The position numbers and the translations under genes are program-made. The notes under the pieces were generated by a model. It made no database searches and had not been told where the DNA came from. It was given only the letters and a program-made list of their open reading frames with translations. This document shows positions 7,746-14,015 of a stretch of 24,004 bases of DNA, in pieces. How positions within the stretch are numbered: the first letter of the stretch is position 1; every line of letters starts with the position of its first letter. Source of the DNA: Phycisphaerales bacterium (GTDB taxonomy: Bacteria; Planctomycetota; Phycisphaerae; UBA1845); the NCBI GenBank assembly GCA_020639115.1, contig JACKHG010000029.1, positions 1 through 24,004 on the forward strand. The letters are read 5' to 3'.

Positions 7746-8845
7746 CCCACCGCCACATCCGGGCCGCGCAGAATGACCCCCGCGGAGTCCGTTATTTCGA
7801 CCAGCGCCGACTCGATCGTCAGCCCGGGCCCGAAGGCCAGCAGCATGACACGCCCGGTCAGGCCCGCCTCGATCGCCGCGCGCAGGATGAACAGGATCGT
7901 CGGCGACGACATATTGCCGTAGCGCCGCAGCACACCGCGGGACAGCGCCAGCGCGCCCGGCGCCAGGCTCAGTGACTCCTCGACGACGTCGAGGATCTGC
8001 GGCCCGCCGGGATGCACCAACCAGTGATCGACGGCGCCCGGCTCGAGCTCCGCAGCCCGCAGCGTCCGCTGGACGGCAGCGGGCAGGTGCGCCGCCAGCG
8101 TCGCCGGGAGTTGCGGCGACAACGCCAACCGCAGTCCGAAATCGCCCGCCCACCAGACCATCTGGTCCGCATGCGCGGGCAACGCCGCGCACGCCGCGTG
8201 GATGAGCCGCACGGGCGACGGCGCCGGGTGCGTGAGCACCGCCGCCGCGCCGTCCGCGAAGAGCAGGTTCGCCGTGAGCTGCTCCAGGTCGGCGGAGTAC
8301 TGAAAATGCAGCGACGACAGCTCGCACATGACCGACAGCGTCGCACCGGACGCAGCCGGACCACTCGCCAGGCGCAACGCGGCGAGCGCGGCTGAGCAGC
8401 CCATGAAGCCCAGGTTCCAGCGCTGCACGTGGTGCGCGACCGGGCTGTGGGCGAACACCGCGCGTTCCAGGCCGGGCGACGAGGCGTGCGTGCAGCTCAC
8501 CGTCACGAGCGCGCTCGCTTGGGTGAGTTCATCGTCGTGCAGCGGGGCGAGCAGGCGCGCCACGAGGCGATCCGCAGCGCCCGCGAACGCGGCGGAGCGC
8601 GCATCCATGCCGGGGCCGTTCGGTTGACGCACGGCGCGTTGATACAGCCCCTCGGGATCGTCGAGATTCGGTTGGGTTTCCATGACGGCGAGATGGCGGC
8701 GCTCGATGCCGGTGTGGGGCAGCAGGCGCGCGATGCGCCGGGCCATCCGCGGGTCGGTCGTGGTGGCGCACAGCAGTTCTGCTGCGCGCGTCATCGTCAG
8801 CGCGGCCTCCGGAACAGCCGTGGACAGGGCATGCAGGTAGGTCAT
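7742..8845 (-). CDS. Type III polyketide synthase (chalcone/stilbene synthase-like)
   Basis: 367 residues, in the usual range for the family. The triad is in place: C150 in NLGFMGCSAALAALRLA, H278 in HWLVHPGGPQIL and N311 in RYGNMSSPTILF. The family segment VTVSCTHASSPGLE is at about 114-127, and the C-terminal GFGPGL-type loop appears as AFGPGLTIE. The enzyme loads an acyl-CoA, extends it with malonyl-type units and cyclises it to a pyrone, resorcinol or similar ring; acyl-CoA specificity cannot be read here. The start is supported by GAGGAAAC 8 to 10 bases upstream, which overlaps the stop of the flavoprotein gene. It is the last gene of a methyltransferase-flavoprotein-PKS cassette, the same enzyme set as alkylresorcinol/alkylquinone pathways such as Streptomyces srsABC. 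Confidence 0.93.
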   Translation of the reverse strand: MTYLHALSTAVPEAALTMTRAAELLCATTTDPRMARRIARLLPHTGIERRHLAVMETQPNLDDPEGLYQRAVRQPNGPGMDARSAAFAGAADRLVARLLAPLHDDELTQASALVTVSCTHASSPGLERAVFAHSPVAHHVQRWNLGFMGCSAALAALRLASGPAASGATLSVMCELSSLHFQYSADLEQLTANLLFADGAAAVLTHPAPSPVRLIHAACAALPAHADQMVWWAGDFGLRLALSPQLPATLAAHLPAAVQRTLRAAELEPGAVDHWLVHPGGPQILDVVEESLSLAPGALALSRGVLRRYGNMSSPTILFILRAAIEAGLTGRVMLLAFGPGLTIESALVEITDSAGVILRGPDVAVG

Positions 8846-8858
8846 CCTGGGTGTTTCC

Positions 8859-9947
8859 TCAATCCAGGGCCTTGACGTGGACGCGGGCCAGCAACCGGCG
8901 GCCGACGTGCGTCGGAATCGGTAGTGACGAATCGAGCAGGCCGCGAGTCAGCGGATGCCGCAGCGCAGCGCTGAGCCAGCGCGTCCGCCGTCGGATGCGC
9001 CGATGCCCGCGCAACAGGGCGCGGTAGCGGGCCTGCACGACATTCGCCGCGCCCGCCGCCCCCAGCGCCTCCGCCGCGGCGAGCCCGCTGCGCAGCGCCT
9101 GGCCGATGCCCTCGCCGCTGAACGGTTCCTCGAAGCCCGCGGCGTCACCCACCAGCAGCACGTTCTGCCGCCCGCTGCAAGGCGGACGGGCTGGAAAACC
9201 CGCGGTCGCCAGCAAACTGGTCGCAGCGCCTACCGGCAGTTCGCGCAACAGCGCCGCTTGTTCATTGGCCGTACGCAGCGCATCCCATGGCCGCCGGCCG
9301 GCGAGCACGTCCGCCTCGACCGCCCACGCGACGATGCAGTGCGCCGCGCCGAGCGTGGCCAAACCCACGTAGCCCCCGCGCAGCCAGTGCATGGCCACTT
9401 CACCCACGTCGGGACAGGCTGGTGTCGGCACGATCGTCGTCGCCTGCCCGATCAGCCGGCGGCGCGGCCGTGCACTCTCCTCCACGGGGAACGCGGGCTG
9501 CAGCCCCGCGGCCCAGATGATCCAGTCGGGGGCAAGCGTTTCGTCGCCGACGCGCACCGCCCAGCGCTCCGCGGTCGCCGGCAGCAGCTTCGCACGCTGT
9601 CCGTAGCGCACGTGCGCTCCGGCGGCGTTCGCCGCATCGGCCAGCGCCGCATCGAGCACGTCGCGGGCCACGATGCGGCAGCGCCCCGGGCTGGCGGTCA
9701 CGAAGCGGCGCTCGTTACTGTAAAAACCAATACGGGCGACCGGCGTCCCCAGGGCGCGTACGCGCTCGCCCAAGAGCCCGTCCAGCGCGCGACGGCGTCG
9801 CCAGAGGCAACCGCCGCACACCTTCGGCCAGGGAAAATGCGCCCTGCTCGACCACGAGAACGCGCCGGCCGCGCGCCAGCCAGGAGCAGCGCGCTTCGGC
9901 CCCGCACCAACCACGACGACCTCCGGATCACGCGGTCCCGCCGTCAT
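8859..9947 (-). CDS. FAD-dependent oxidoreductase, geranylgeranyl-reductase-like, with disrupted FAD loop
   Basis: 362 residues from ATG 9947, chosen because ATGA overlaps the stop of the methyltransferase gene; an upstream in-frame start would lie inside that gene. Family marks are the N-terminal VVVVGAGP (10-17), PKVCGGCL (41-48), WIIWAAGLQPAFP in the middle, and VLLVGDAAGF with D268 followed by EEPFSGEGIGQAL. These belong to the PHBH-fold flavoproteins that include geranylgeranyl reductases and tailoring hydroxylases of type III PKS clusters. After GAGP the frame reads KRAAPGWRAAG instead of the expected AGxxAA loop, while another frame over about 9837-9898 encodes WLARGRRVLVVEQGAF, the expected second strand. 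Two compensating indels are implied, so the protein may be inactive or the sequence may be wrong here. Likely role: reducing or hydroxylating the polyketide. Confidence 0.82.
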   Translation of the reverse strand: MTAGPRDPEVVVVGAGPKRAAPGWRAAGAFSWSSRAHFPWPKVCGGCLWRRRRALDGLLGERVRALGTPVARIGFYSNERRFVTASPGRCRIVARDVLDAALADAANAAGAHVRYGQRAKLLPATAERWAVRVGDETLAPDWIIWAAGLQPAFPVEESARPRRRLIGQATTIVPTPACPDVGEVAMHWLRGGYVGLATLGAAHCIVAWAVEADVLAGRRPWDALRTANEQAALLRELPVGAATSLLATAGFPARPPCSGRQNVLLVGDAAGFEEPFSGEGIGQALRSGLAAAEALGAAGAANVVQARYRALLRGHRRIRRRTRWLSAALRHPLTRGLLDSSLPIPTHVGRRLLARVHVKALD

Positions 9948-10618
9948 GCAGCCCTCCGCCAGTGCAGAATCCATCGGAAGGGAAAGTCGCTGCGCACGTG
10001 GCAAGCGCTCAGGCCGGCCCGTTCAGCCAGGCTGCGGGCCTCGTCCGGCCGGTACGCGGCGCGCACGGACCGCGGCCCGTCGACGTGGAAGATGTGCGAG
10101 CGGCTGGTAAGGCGCGTAACCAGCCAGGTCAGGACCCACGCCAGGCGCGTTCGGTCCAGATCGCCGATCACCACGGCTTGGCGACACACCCGCGCCGCCT
10201 CGCGCAGGAGTTGCTCGGCGTCCGCGGGGTCGAAGTGGTGCAGCAGCAGCGAGCAGGCGACGACGTCGACGCTGCGATCGGCGAAGGGCAGGCGCAGCGC
10301 ATCGCCCGCCACGCACGCCGGCGCGTCGGGCGCGGCGCCGCTGCGAACTTCATGCAGCGCCAGCGGCGCGCGGTCCAGAGCGCACACGCGCCACGACAGT
10401 CCGTGGCGTCGGGCGCATTGCACCAGCCCGCCCCCGCCGGTGCCCACATCGAGTATCGTCGCGGAGGGCGCGGCGACGGTACGCCCGATCGCGCGGACGA
10501 GCCGTCGCTCCACGCCCAGCCAGCGGTTCACCCGGCGCAGTGCGGCCAGCGCCCGGCGGTGCGCACCGGGCTCCACCGCGGGATCATCCATCAGCTCGGA
10601 TTGACGGTCGCGCCGCAT
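9944..10618 (-). CDS. SAM-dependent class I methyltransferase
   Basis: 224 residues from ATG 10618 (MRRDRQSELMDDP). A GTG four codons upstream is possible but adds nothing conserved. Motif I is LDVGTGGGG (56-64), the acidic residue after strand 2 is in VCALDRAP, then GDALRLPFADRSVDVV and LLLHHF, the order of class I (UbiE/COQ5-like, Methyltransf_11) enzymes. An ELMDDP-type start followed by a HRRAL helix is what I recall from methyltransferases that accompany type III PKS genes. It probably methylates the polyketide ring or its carboxyl. The stop overlaps the flavoprotein start (ATGA), which implies translational coupling. The SodC gene lies 54 bp upstream on the same strand. Confidence 0.88.
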   Translation of the reverse strand: MRRDRQSELMDDPAVEPGAHRRALAALRRVNRWLGVERRLVRAIGRTVAAPSATILDVGTGGGGLVQCARRHGLSWRVCALDRAPLALHEVRSGAAPDAPACVAGDALRLPFADRSVDVVACSLLLHHFDPADAEQLLREAARVCRQAVVIGDLDRTRLAWVLTWLVTRLTSRSHIFHVDGPRSVRAAYRPDEARSLAERAGLSACHVRSDFPFRWILHWRRAA

Positions 10619-10647
10619 GCTCGTTTCCACCGGGCAGCGGGCGCAAC

Positions 10648-10668
10648 GTGTCCGCCCGAGGCCGACAC
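10648..10668 (-). terminator. Weak hairpin between sodC and the methyltransferase gene
   Basis: GTGTC (10648-10652) pairs with GACAC (10664-10668) across a GC-rich loop, a few bases after the sodC stop on the minus strand. There is no T-run, so at best it is a weak or factor-assisted terminator. It bears on whether the PKS cassette has its own promoter. Confidence 0.2.
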
Positions 10669-10672
10669 AGGC

Positions 10673-11272
10673 TTAACCGCCCGACGACGGGTTGGCAACG
10701 CCGATCACGCCGACCGCAACCCGCGCCCCGGCATCGCCGGTTGGCTGGGTGAAGTGATCCTCGCCGGCGTGAACGACCAGGCCGCGGCCGAGGATGCAGT
10801 GCGGGCAACCGAGGCTGATGACGTTGTCGACGATGTTGACGTTGGCGACGCCGTCCGCGCCGGCTTCGATGTTGCCGAGGTCGCCGACGTGGCGCACGGC
10901 ATCCTGGGGCCGGCCGTGCTCTTCGTGCGTCGGGTTGAAGTGGCCGCCGGCGCTCTTGCCATCGGCTGCGGTGATGTCGCCGTATTCATGTACGTGGAAC
11001 CCGTGCTTGCCCGGTGTCAGGCCCTCGACGCGGCCCGTCACTTTGACTTTCTGGCCCATCCGCTCGAAGTGGATCACGCCGTGGACGTTGTTGCCCTGCG
11101 TCGGCTCGAGCACGCACACGGCTGAGTCGATCTTGGCACAGCCCTTCATCGCCGACTTCTTGCACGCCTTGCCCTGCTTGCACCCCCAGCAACCCTTTGC
11201 GTTCTGGCAGCCCGGCAACAGCGCCAGGGCAGCCAGCAGACCTCCCACCACGACCACGTGCGCATTTCGCAT
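10673..11272 (-). CDS. sodC: Cu,Zn superoxide dismutase, lipoprotein with Cys-rich N-terminus
   Basis: 199 residues from ATG 11272, preceded by AAAGGACGAG; upstream in-frame codons are not conserved. A lipobox LLPGC puts the lipidated cysteine at 22, so it sits on a periplasmic membrane face. It dismutates superoxide. All seven metal ligands are present: H93 and H95 (GFHVHEYGD), H111 (GGHFNP), H119, H128 and D131 (RHVGDLGN), and H168 (LVVH). The guiding arginine is R184. Unusually, both cysteines of the conserved intrasubunit disulfide are missing: the first position is Asp/Gly in DITAADGKSAGG, and the second is valine in RVAVGVIG. Instead there is a CPHC at 156-159 and six cysteines at 22-53, with spacings that could bind metal. 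The function is secure; the purpose of the extra cysteines is unknown. Confidence 0.94.
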   Translation of the reverse strand: MRNAHVVVVGGLLAALALLPGCQNAKGCWGCKQGKACKKSAMKGCAKIDSAVCVLEPTQGNNVHGVIHFERMGQKVKVTGRVEGLTPGKHGFHVHEYGDITAADGKSAGGHFNPTHEEHGRPQDAVRHVGDLGNIEAGADGVANVNIVDNVISLGCPHCILGRGLVVHAGEDHFTQPTGDAGARVAVGVIGVANPSSGG

Positions 11273-11348
11273 GATTCTCGTCCTTTCAGTTAAGAGCGTA
11301 GATTGATGGTGTAACCGTTCGGCAGCGCGCGCAGCGACGCACGGCGCG

Positions 11349-11364
11349 ACCACGCCCGCGTGGT
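11349..11364. promoter_or_regulatory. 7-bp dyad upstream of sodC
   Basis: ACCACGC (11349-11355) and GCGTGGT (11358-11364) are perfect inverted arms separated by CC, about 80 bases upstream of the sodC start. It could be a repressor or activator site or a hairpin in the leader. I could not place a convincing sigma-70 promoter around it. Confidence 0.3.
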
Positions 11365-11460
11365 GCGCTCATGCCTTTCTCACGTACTGCATTGCCTGAT
11401 TGATGATTCCTCTTTGCTTCCCCACCATCGCGCCTTCTGCAGGGTTTTCGACAATCTCGC

Positions 11461-11508
11461 AGCGTTGGCGCGGCAGCCTTTAGCGCCGAAGTCCGGGGCG
11501 CAAACGCT
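11461..11508. repeat. Nested inverted repeats after the response-regulator gene
   Basis: Outer arms AGCGTT (11461-11466) and AACGCT (11503-11508) enclose GGCGC (11467-11471), GCGCC (11483-11487) and GGCGC (about 11497-11501). The central GCGCC can pair with either neighbour, which gives two exclusive hairpins. The element begins about 20 bp past the response-regulator stop (11529) on the minus strand. It may serve as a terminator-like structure for that gene, though no T-run is present. Confidence 0.35.
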
Positions 11509-11528
11509 ACGAATGGATGGAGCTTGCT

Positions 11529-12212
11529 CTAGGAGGGAACGGGCTCATCCGTCAGCATGTATCCAGACCCCACCACCGTGTGCAGCAGCGGCGGCGTGAA
11601 CGTATGATCGATCTTCTTGCGCAACCGGGAGATGTAGACCTCGATGACGTTGCTGTCCTGCTCGAACTCGTGATCCCAGACGCAGTGGCCGAGTTGCGTT
11701 CGCGAAAGGACTCGCTGGGGATTACGCAAGAAGCATTCCAGCAGCGAGAATTCCTTGGCAGTAAGGCTGATCGGCGTATCGTTGCGCGACACGCTGCGTT
11801 TGAGCAGGTCCATCTCGACGCCGCCGAAACGCAGCTTGGTGACGCCCTCGCCGCTCGTGCGCCGTGCGATCGCATCGACGCGGGCGAGCAGTTCGTCCGG
11901 CTCGAACGGCTTGGTGAGGTAATCGTCGGCTCCGGCGCGCAGCCCACCCACCTTGTCCTCGGTCGTCGAGAGCGACGTGAGCATCAGGATGGGCGTCTCG
12001 ATGCCGTGCCGGCGCAGCGCCTTGCAGATTTCCACACCGTCGCGATCCGGCAGCATCAGATCCAGCAGGATCAGGTCGTAGTCACCGGAGGCGGCCATCG
12101 CCTCGCCGTCGTACCCCTCGGTGGCGATCTCCACCTTGAAGCGCGGCTCCTCGAGCACGTTGCGGATCGCGCGCGCCATGTCCGGGTTGTCTTCAATGAT
12201 CAGAATGCGCAT
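11529..12212 (-). CDS. OmpR/PhoB-family response regulator
   Basis: 227 residues, the typical length, from ATG 12212 (MRILIIEDNPDMA). The frame continues upstream without conserved sequence, and the ribosome site is weak. The receiver has E7/D8, phosphoacceptor D51 in LILLDLMLPDRDG, T79 in LMLTS and K101 in YLTKPF. The winged-helix domain occupies about 130-225, with LTAKEFSLLECFLRNP, VWDHEFEQDSNVIEVYISRLRKKI and VVGSGYML. It binds DNA as a phosphorylated dimer. No sensor kinase adjoins it, so it is an orphan in this window. Its upstream region carries an 11-bp-spaced repeat array of the kind this family binds, which suggests autoregulation. Target genes are unknown; the divergent flavoprotein gene is the obvious candidate. 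Confidence 0.94.
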   Translation of the reverse strand: MRILIIEDNPDMARAIRNVLEEPRFKVEIATEGYDGEAMAASGDYDLILLDLMLPDRDGVEICKALRRHGIETPILMLTSLSTTEDKVGGLRAGADDYLTKPFEPDELLARVDAIARRTSGEGVTKLRFGGVEMDLLKRSVSRNDTPISLTAKEFSLLECFLRNPQRVLSRTQLGHCVWDHEFEQDSNVIEVYISRLRKKIDHTFTPPLLHTVVGSGYMLTDEPVPS

Positions 12213-12632
12213 GGTTCTGGGCTCTTGCAGTGAGTCGCTGGGCGGCATGGGCTGGATCCTCCGGGGCTGCGGGATAACGTCGGGATTCTTGCCGCCCGTG
12301 AACGGACGACCGCGTGCCTCCGCTATCGAGTTTGGACTCAGGCGGGATTCGCGCGCTGCCACGGGCCCGTCGATCGTATCGCGTTTCATGTCCATACGAT
12401 GACCTGTCAGCCTTGTCGTCACCTGAAATCCACCTAAAGACCCCCTAAGTCAGAACCTGAGTCAAAATCAGCCTGGCGTTGCCTCAGGCGACGATTTCTT
12501 ACTTTTCAACGCCGCTTTACCTCACGTTCACGTCGAACGGAGAGGGTTCAGTGGAGGCTGGCTGATTCGTCTGCTCAGTCGGTCTGTCCGTCCGGATGCG
12601 TAACCGAGTCAAGACAACGAGGGGTACCGATC
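12213..12632. other. 420-bp regulatory intergenic region
   Basis: This region separates the divergent response-regulator and flavoprotein genes. The part nearest the regulator (12213-12420) is open in several frames but has no recognisable protein. The middle holds the direct-repeat array at about 12420-12462. The right part has T-rich stretches and GAGGGG before the flavoprotein ATG. No RNA gene or riboswitch fold was recognised. Confidence 0.6.
12420..12462. promoter_or_regulatory. Four 11/12-bp-spaced direct repeats, candidate OmpR/PhoB-class operator
   Basis: Read on the minus strand, the units are CTCAGGT, CTTAGGG, TTTAGGT and TTCAGGT, with the AGG cores spaced 12, 11 and 11 bases. The equivalent plus-strand units begin at about 12421, 12432, 12443 and 12455. 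Tandem direct repeats with one helical turn of spacing are the usual binding pattern of OmpR/PhoB winged-helix regulators (for example Pho boxes). The array lies about 210 bp from the regulator start and 170 bp from the flavoprotein start. Confidence 0.5.
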
Positions 12633-14000
12633 ATGAATCTGACGACGGAGTACGACCTGGTGATCATCGGGACGGGCCCGGCTGCGGGTAACGTGGCTGC
12701 CGTTTGCCGCGACCGCGACTGGACCGTCGCTATCGTAGACAGCCGTCCCTTTGGCGGCACGTGCGCGTTGCGCGGTTGTAACCCGAAGACTGCCCTGACC
12801 CGGGCTGCCGAGCTCTCCGACTGGTATCGCCGGGCGCGGCACCTGTTCAAGTCGCCCGCGGATCCCACGCTCGACTGGGAGCGGGTCATCGATTTCAAGC
12901 GATCCTTTACAGCGCCGGTCACCGACGCCAGCGTCCGGAAGTACAGTGAGATGGGGCTGAACTGCATTCGCGGGCGGGCCCGATTCGTATCCCCGACGAC
13001 GGTGTCGGTCGACGGACAGAACTTCACCGCGCGGCGCTTCGTCATCGCGACGGGCGCCGAGCCGGTTGAACTCGACCTGCCCGGCACCGACCTGCTCACG
13101 CGCAGCGACACGTTCCTGGAGGTCGAGCACCTGCCCGACCGGATCGTCTTCGTGGGCGGCGGGTACATTTCGTTCGAGTTCGCCCATGCAGCCGCCCGGG
13201 CCGGGGCCCACTGCACGATCATCGAGCAGAGCGACCGGCCGCTGCGCAACTTCGATCCGGATCTGGTCCGGCAACTGGTGGCCCACACCCGGTCCCTGGG
13301 CATCGACGTGCGCATGCGCACGCGGCTCGCGTCGATTCGCCAGGTCGCGAACGGGCAGTTCGAGATCGGGGTGATCAACTCGTCGGATGTTCCGCACGTG
13401 CTCTGCGCGGGCATGGCGGTTCACGGCGCGGGCCGGGAACCGGCGCTGCGCGACCTCGACCTCGACGCGGGCGAAGTCGAATTCGATCGCGCCGCGGGCA
13501 TTGCGGTCGATCGCTTTCTTCGCAGCCGGACCAATCCGGCGGTGTTCGCGGCGGGCGATGCGGCGGATACGGGCGCCCCGAAACTCTCACCGGTGGCCGA
13601 CTACGAGGGCCGCATCGTGGCGCGTAACCTGACCGAGGATCAGTCGGCGCCCGTGCGGTATGGGGTTATTCCCATGGTCGCGTTCACCGTGCCGCCCATC
13701 GCCGCGGTGGGGCTGAGCGAGGAGGCGGCGCGCTCCGCCGGCGCGGAGTACCAGGTGCTGAGCGGCGACGATTCCTCGTGGAACGCGCTGCGCAAGCTGG
13801 CGGCGCCGTGCGCGGGGTACAAGCTGCTGGTCGATCGATCCAACGATCAGATCCTGGGCGCGCACGTGCTGGGGCCGGGTGCTGCGGACCTGATCAACCT
13901 GCTGGCCCTGGCGATCCAGGCGCGGTACCCGGCGCGGCGGGTCAAGGAGTTGCTGATGGCATTCCCGACGATGAGCGCGACGCTGCGCGACATGCTGTGA
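12633..14000 (+). CDS. Pyridine-nucleotide disulfide oxidoreductase-like flavoprotein
   Basis: 455 residues; GAGGGG lies about 8 bases before the ATG. It follows the glutathione-reductase/mercuric-reductase plan: FAD motif GTGPAAG (13-19), redox pair C44 and C49 in GGTCALRGCNPKT, ATGAEP, NAD(P)-binding GGGYISFEFA in the middle, and the second FAD motif VFAAGDAAD. The C-terminal dimerisation domain ends in LMAFPTMSATLRDML. The usual HPT histidine that acts as acid-base in glutathione and dihydrolipoamide reductases is phenylalanine here, as in a subgroup of uncharacterised reductases. It should still transfer electrons from NAD(P)H to the CxxxxC pair, but the acceptor is unknown. It is divergent from the response regulator and convergent with a histidine kinase. 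Confidence 0.92.
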   Translation: MNLTTEYDLVIIGTGPAAGNVAAVCRDRDWTVAIVDSRPFGGTCALRGCNPKTALTRAAELSDWYRRARHLFKSPADPTLDWERVIDFKRSFTAPVTDASVRKYSEMGLNCIRGRARFVSPTTVSVDGQNFTARRFVIATGAEPVELDLPGTDLLTRSDTFLEVEHLPDRIVFVGGGYISFEFAHAAARAGAHCTIIEQSDRPLRNFDPDLVRQLVAHTRSLGIDVRMRTRLASIRQVANGQFEIGVINSSDVPHVLCAGMAVHGAGREPALRDLDLDAGEVEFDRAAGIAVDRFLRSRTNPAVFAAGDAADTGAPKLSPVADYEGRIVARNLTEDQSAPVRYGVIPMVAFTVPPIAAVGLSEEAARSAGAEYQVLSGDDSSWNALRKLAAPCAGYKLLVDRSNDQILGAHVLGPGAADLINLLALAIQARYPARRVKELLMAFPTMSATLRDML

Positions 14001-14015
14001 CGGCGATCGCCGTCA
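13998..14015. terminator. 18-bp perfect palindrome joining two stop codons; possible bidirectional terminator
   Basis: TGACGGCGATCGCCGTCA is its own reverse complement. Its first three bases are the flavoprotein stop and its last three, on the other strand, are the stop of the convergent histidine kinase gene. As RNA either transcript can form a 7-bp GC-rich stem with a GATC loop. Neither side has a T-run, so intrinsic termination would be weak; a protein or methylase target is the alternative. Confidence 0.55.

Noticed and set aside
8955..10604. A 549-codon plus-strand frame across the flavoprotein and methyltransferase
   Set aside because: Composition is that of an antisense shadow, and it spans two genuine genes.
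11461..11508. Possible integron attC site
   Set aside because: The arms do not fit the RYYYAAC/GTTRRRY core sites, and no integrase or cassette array is present.
12213..12422. N-terminal extension of the response regulator to 297 residues
   Set aside because: The extra 70 residues are low-complexity and unconserved, and MRILIIEDN is the standard start of this family.
14003..14010. GCGATCGC inside the palindrome, the cyanobacterial HIP1 octamer
   Set aside because: Gene content does not suggest a cyanobacterium and I did not notice it repeated; it is simply the centre of the 18-bp palindrome.
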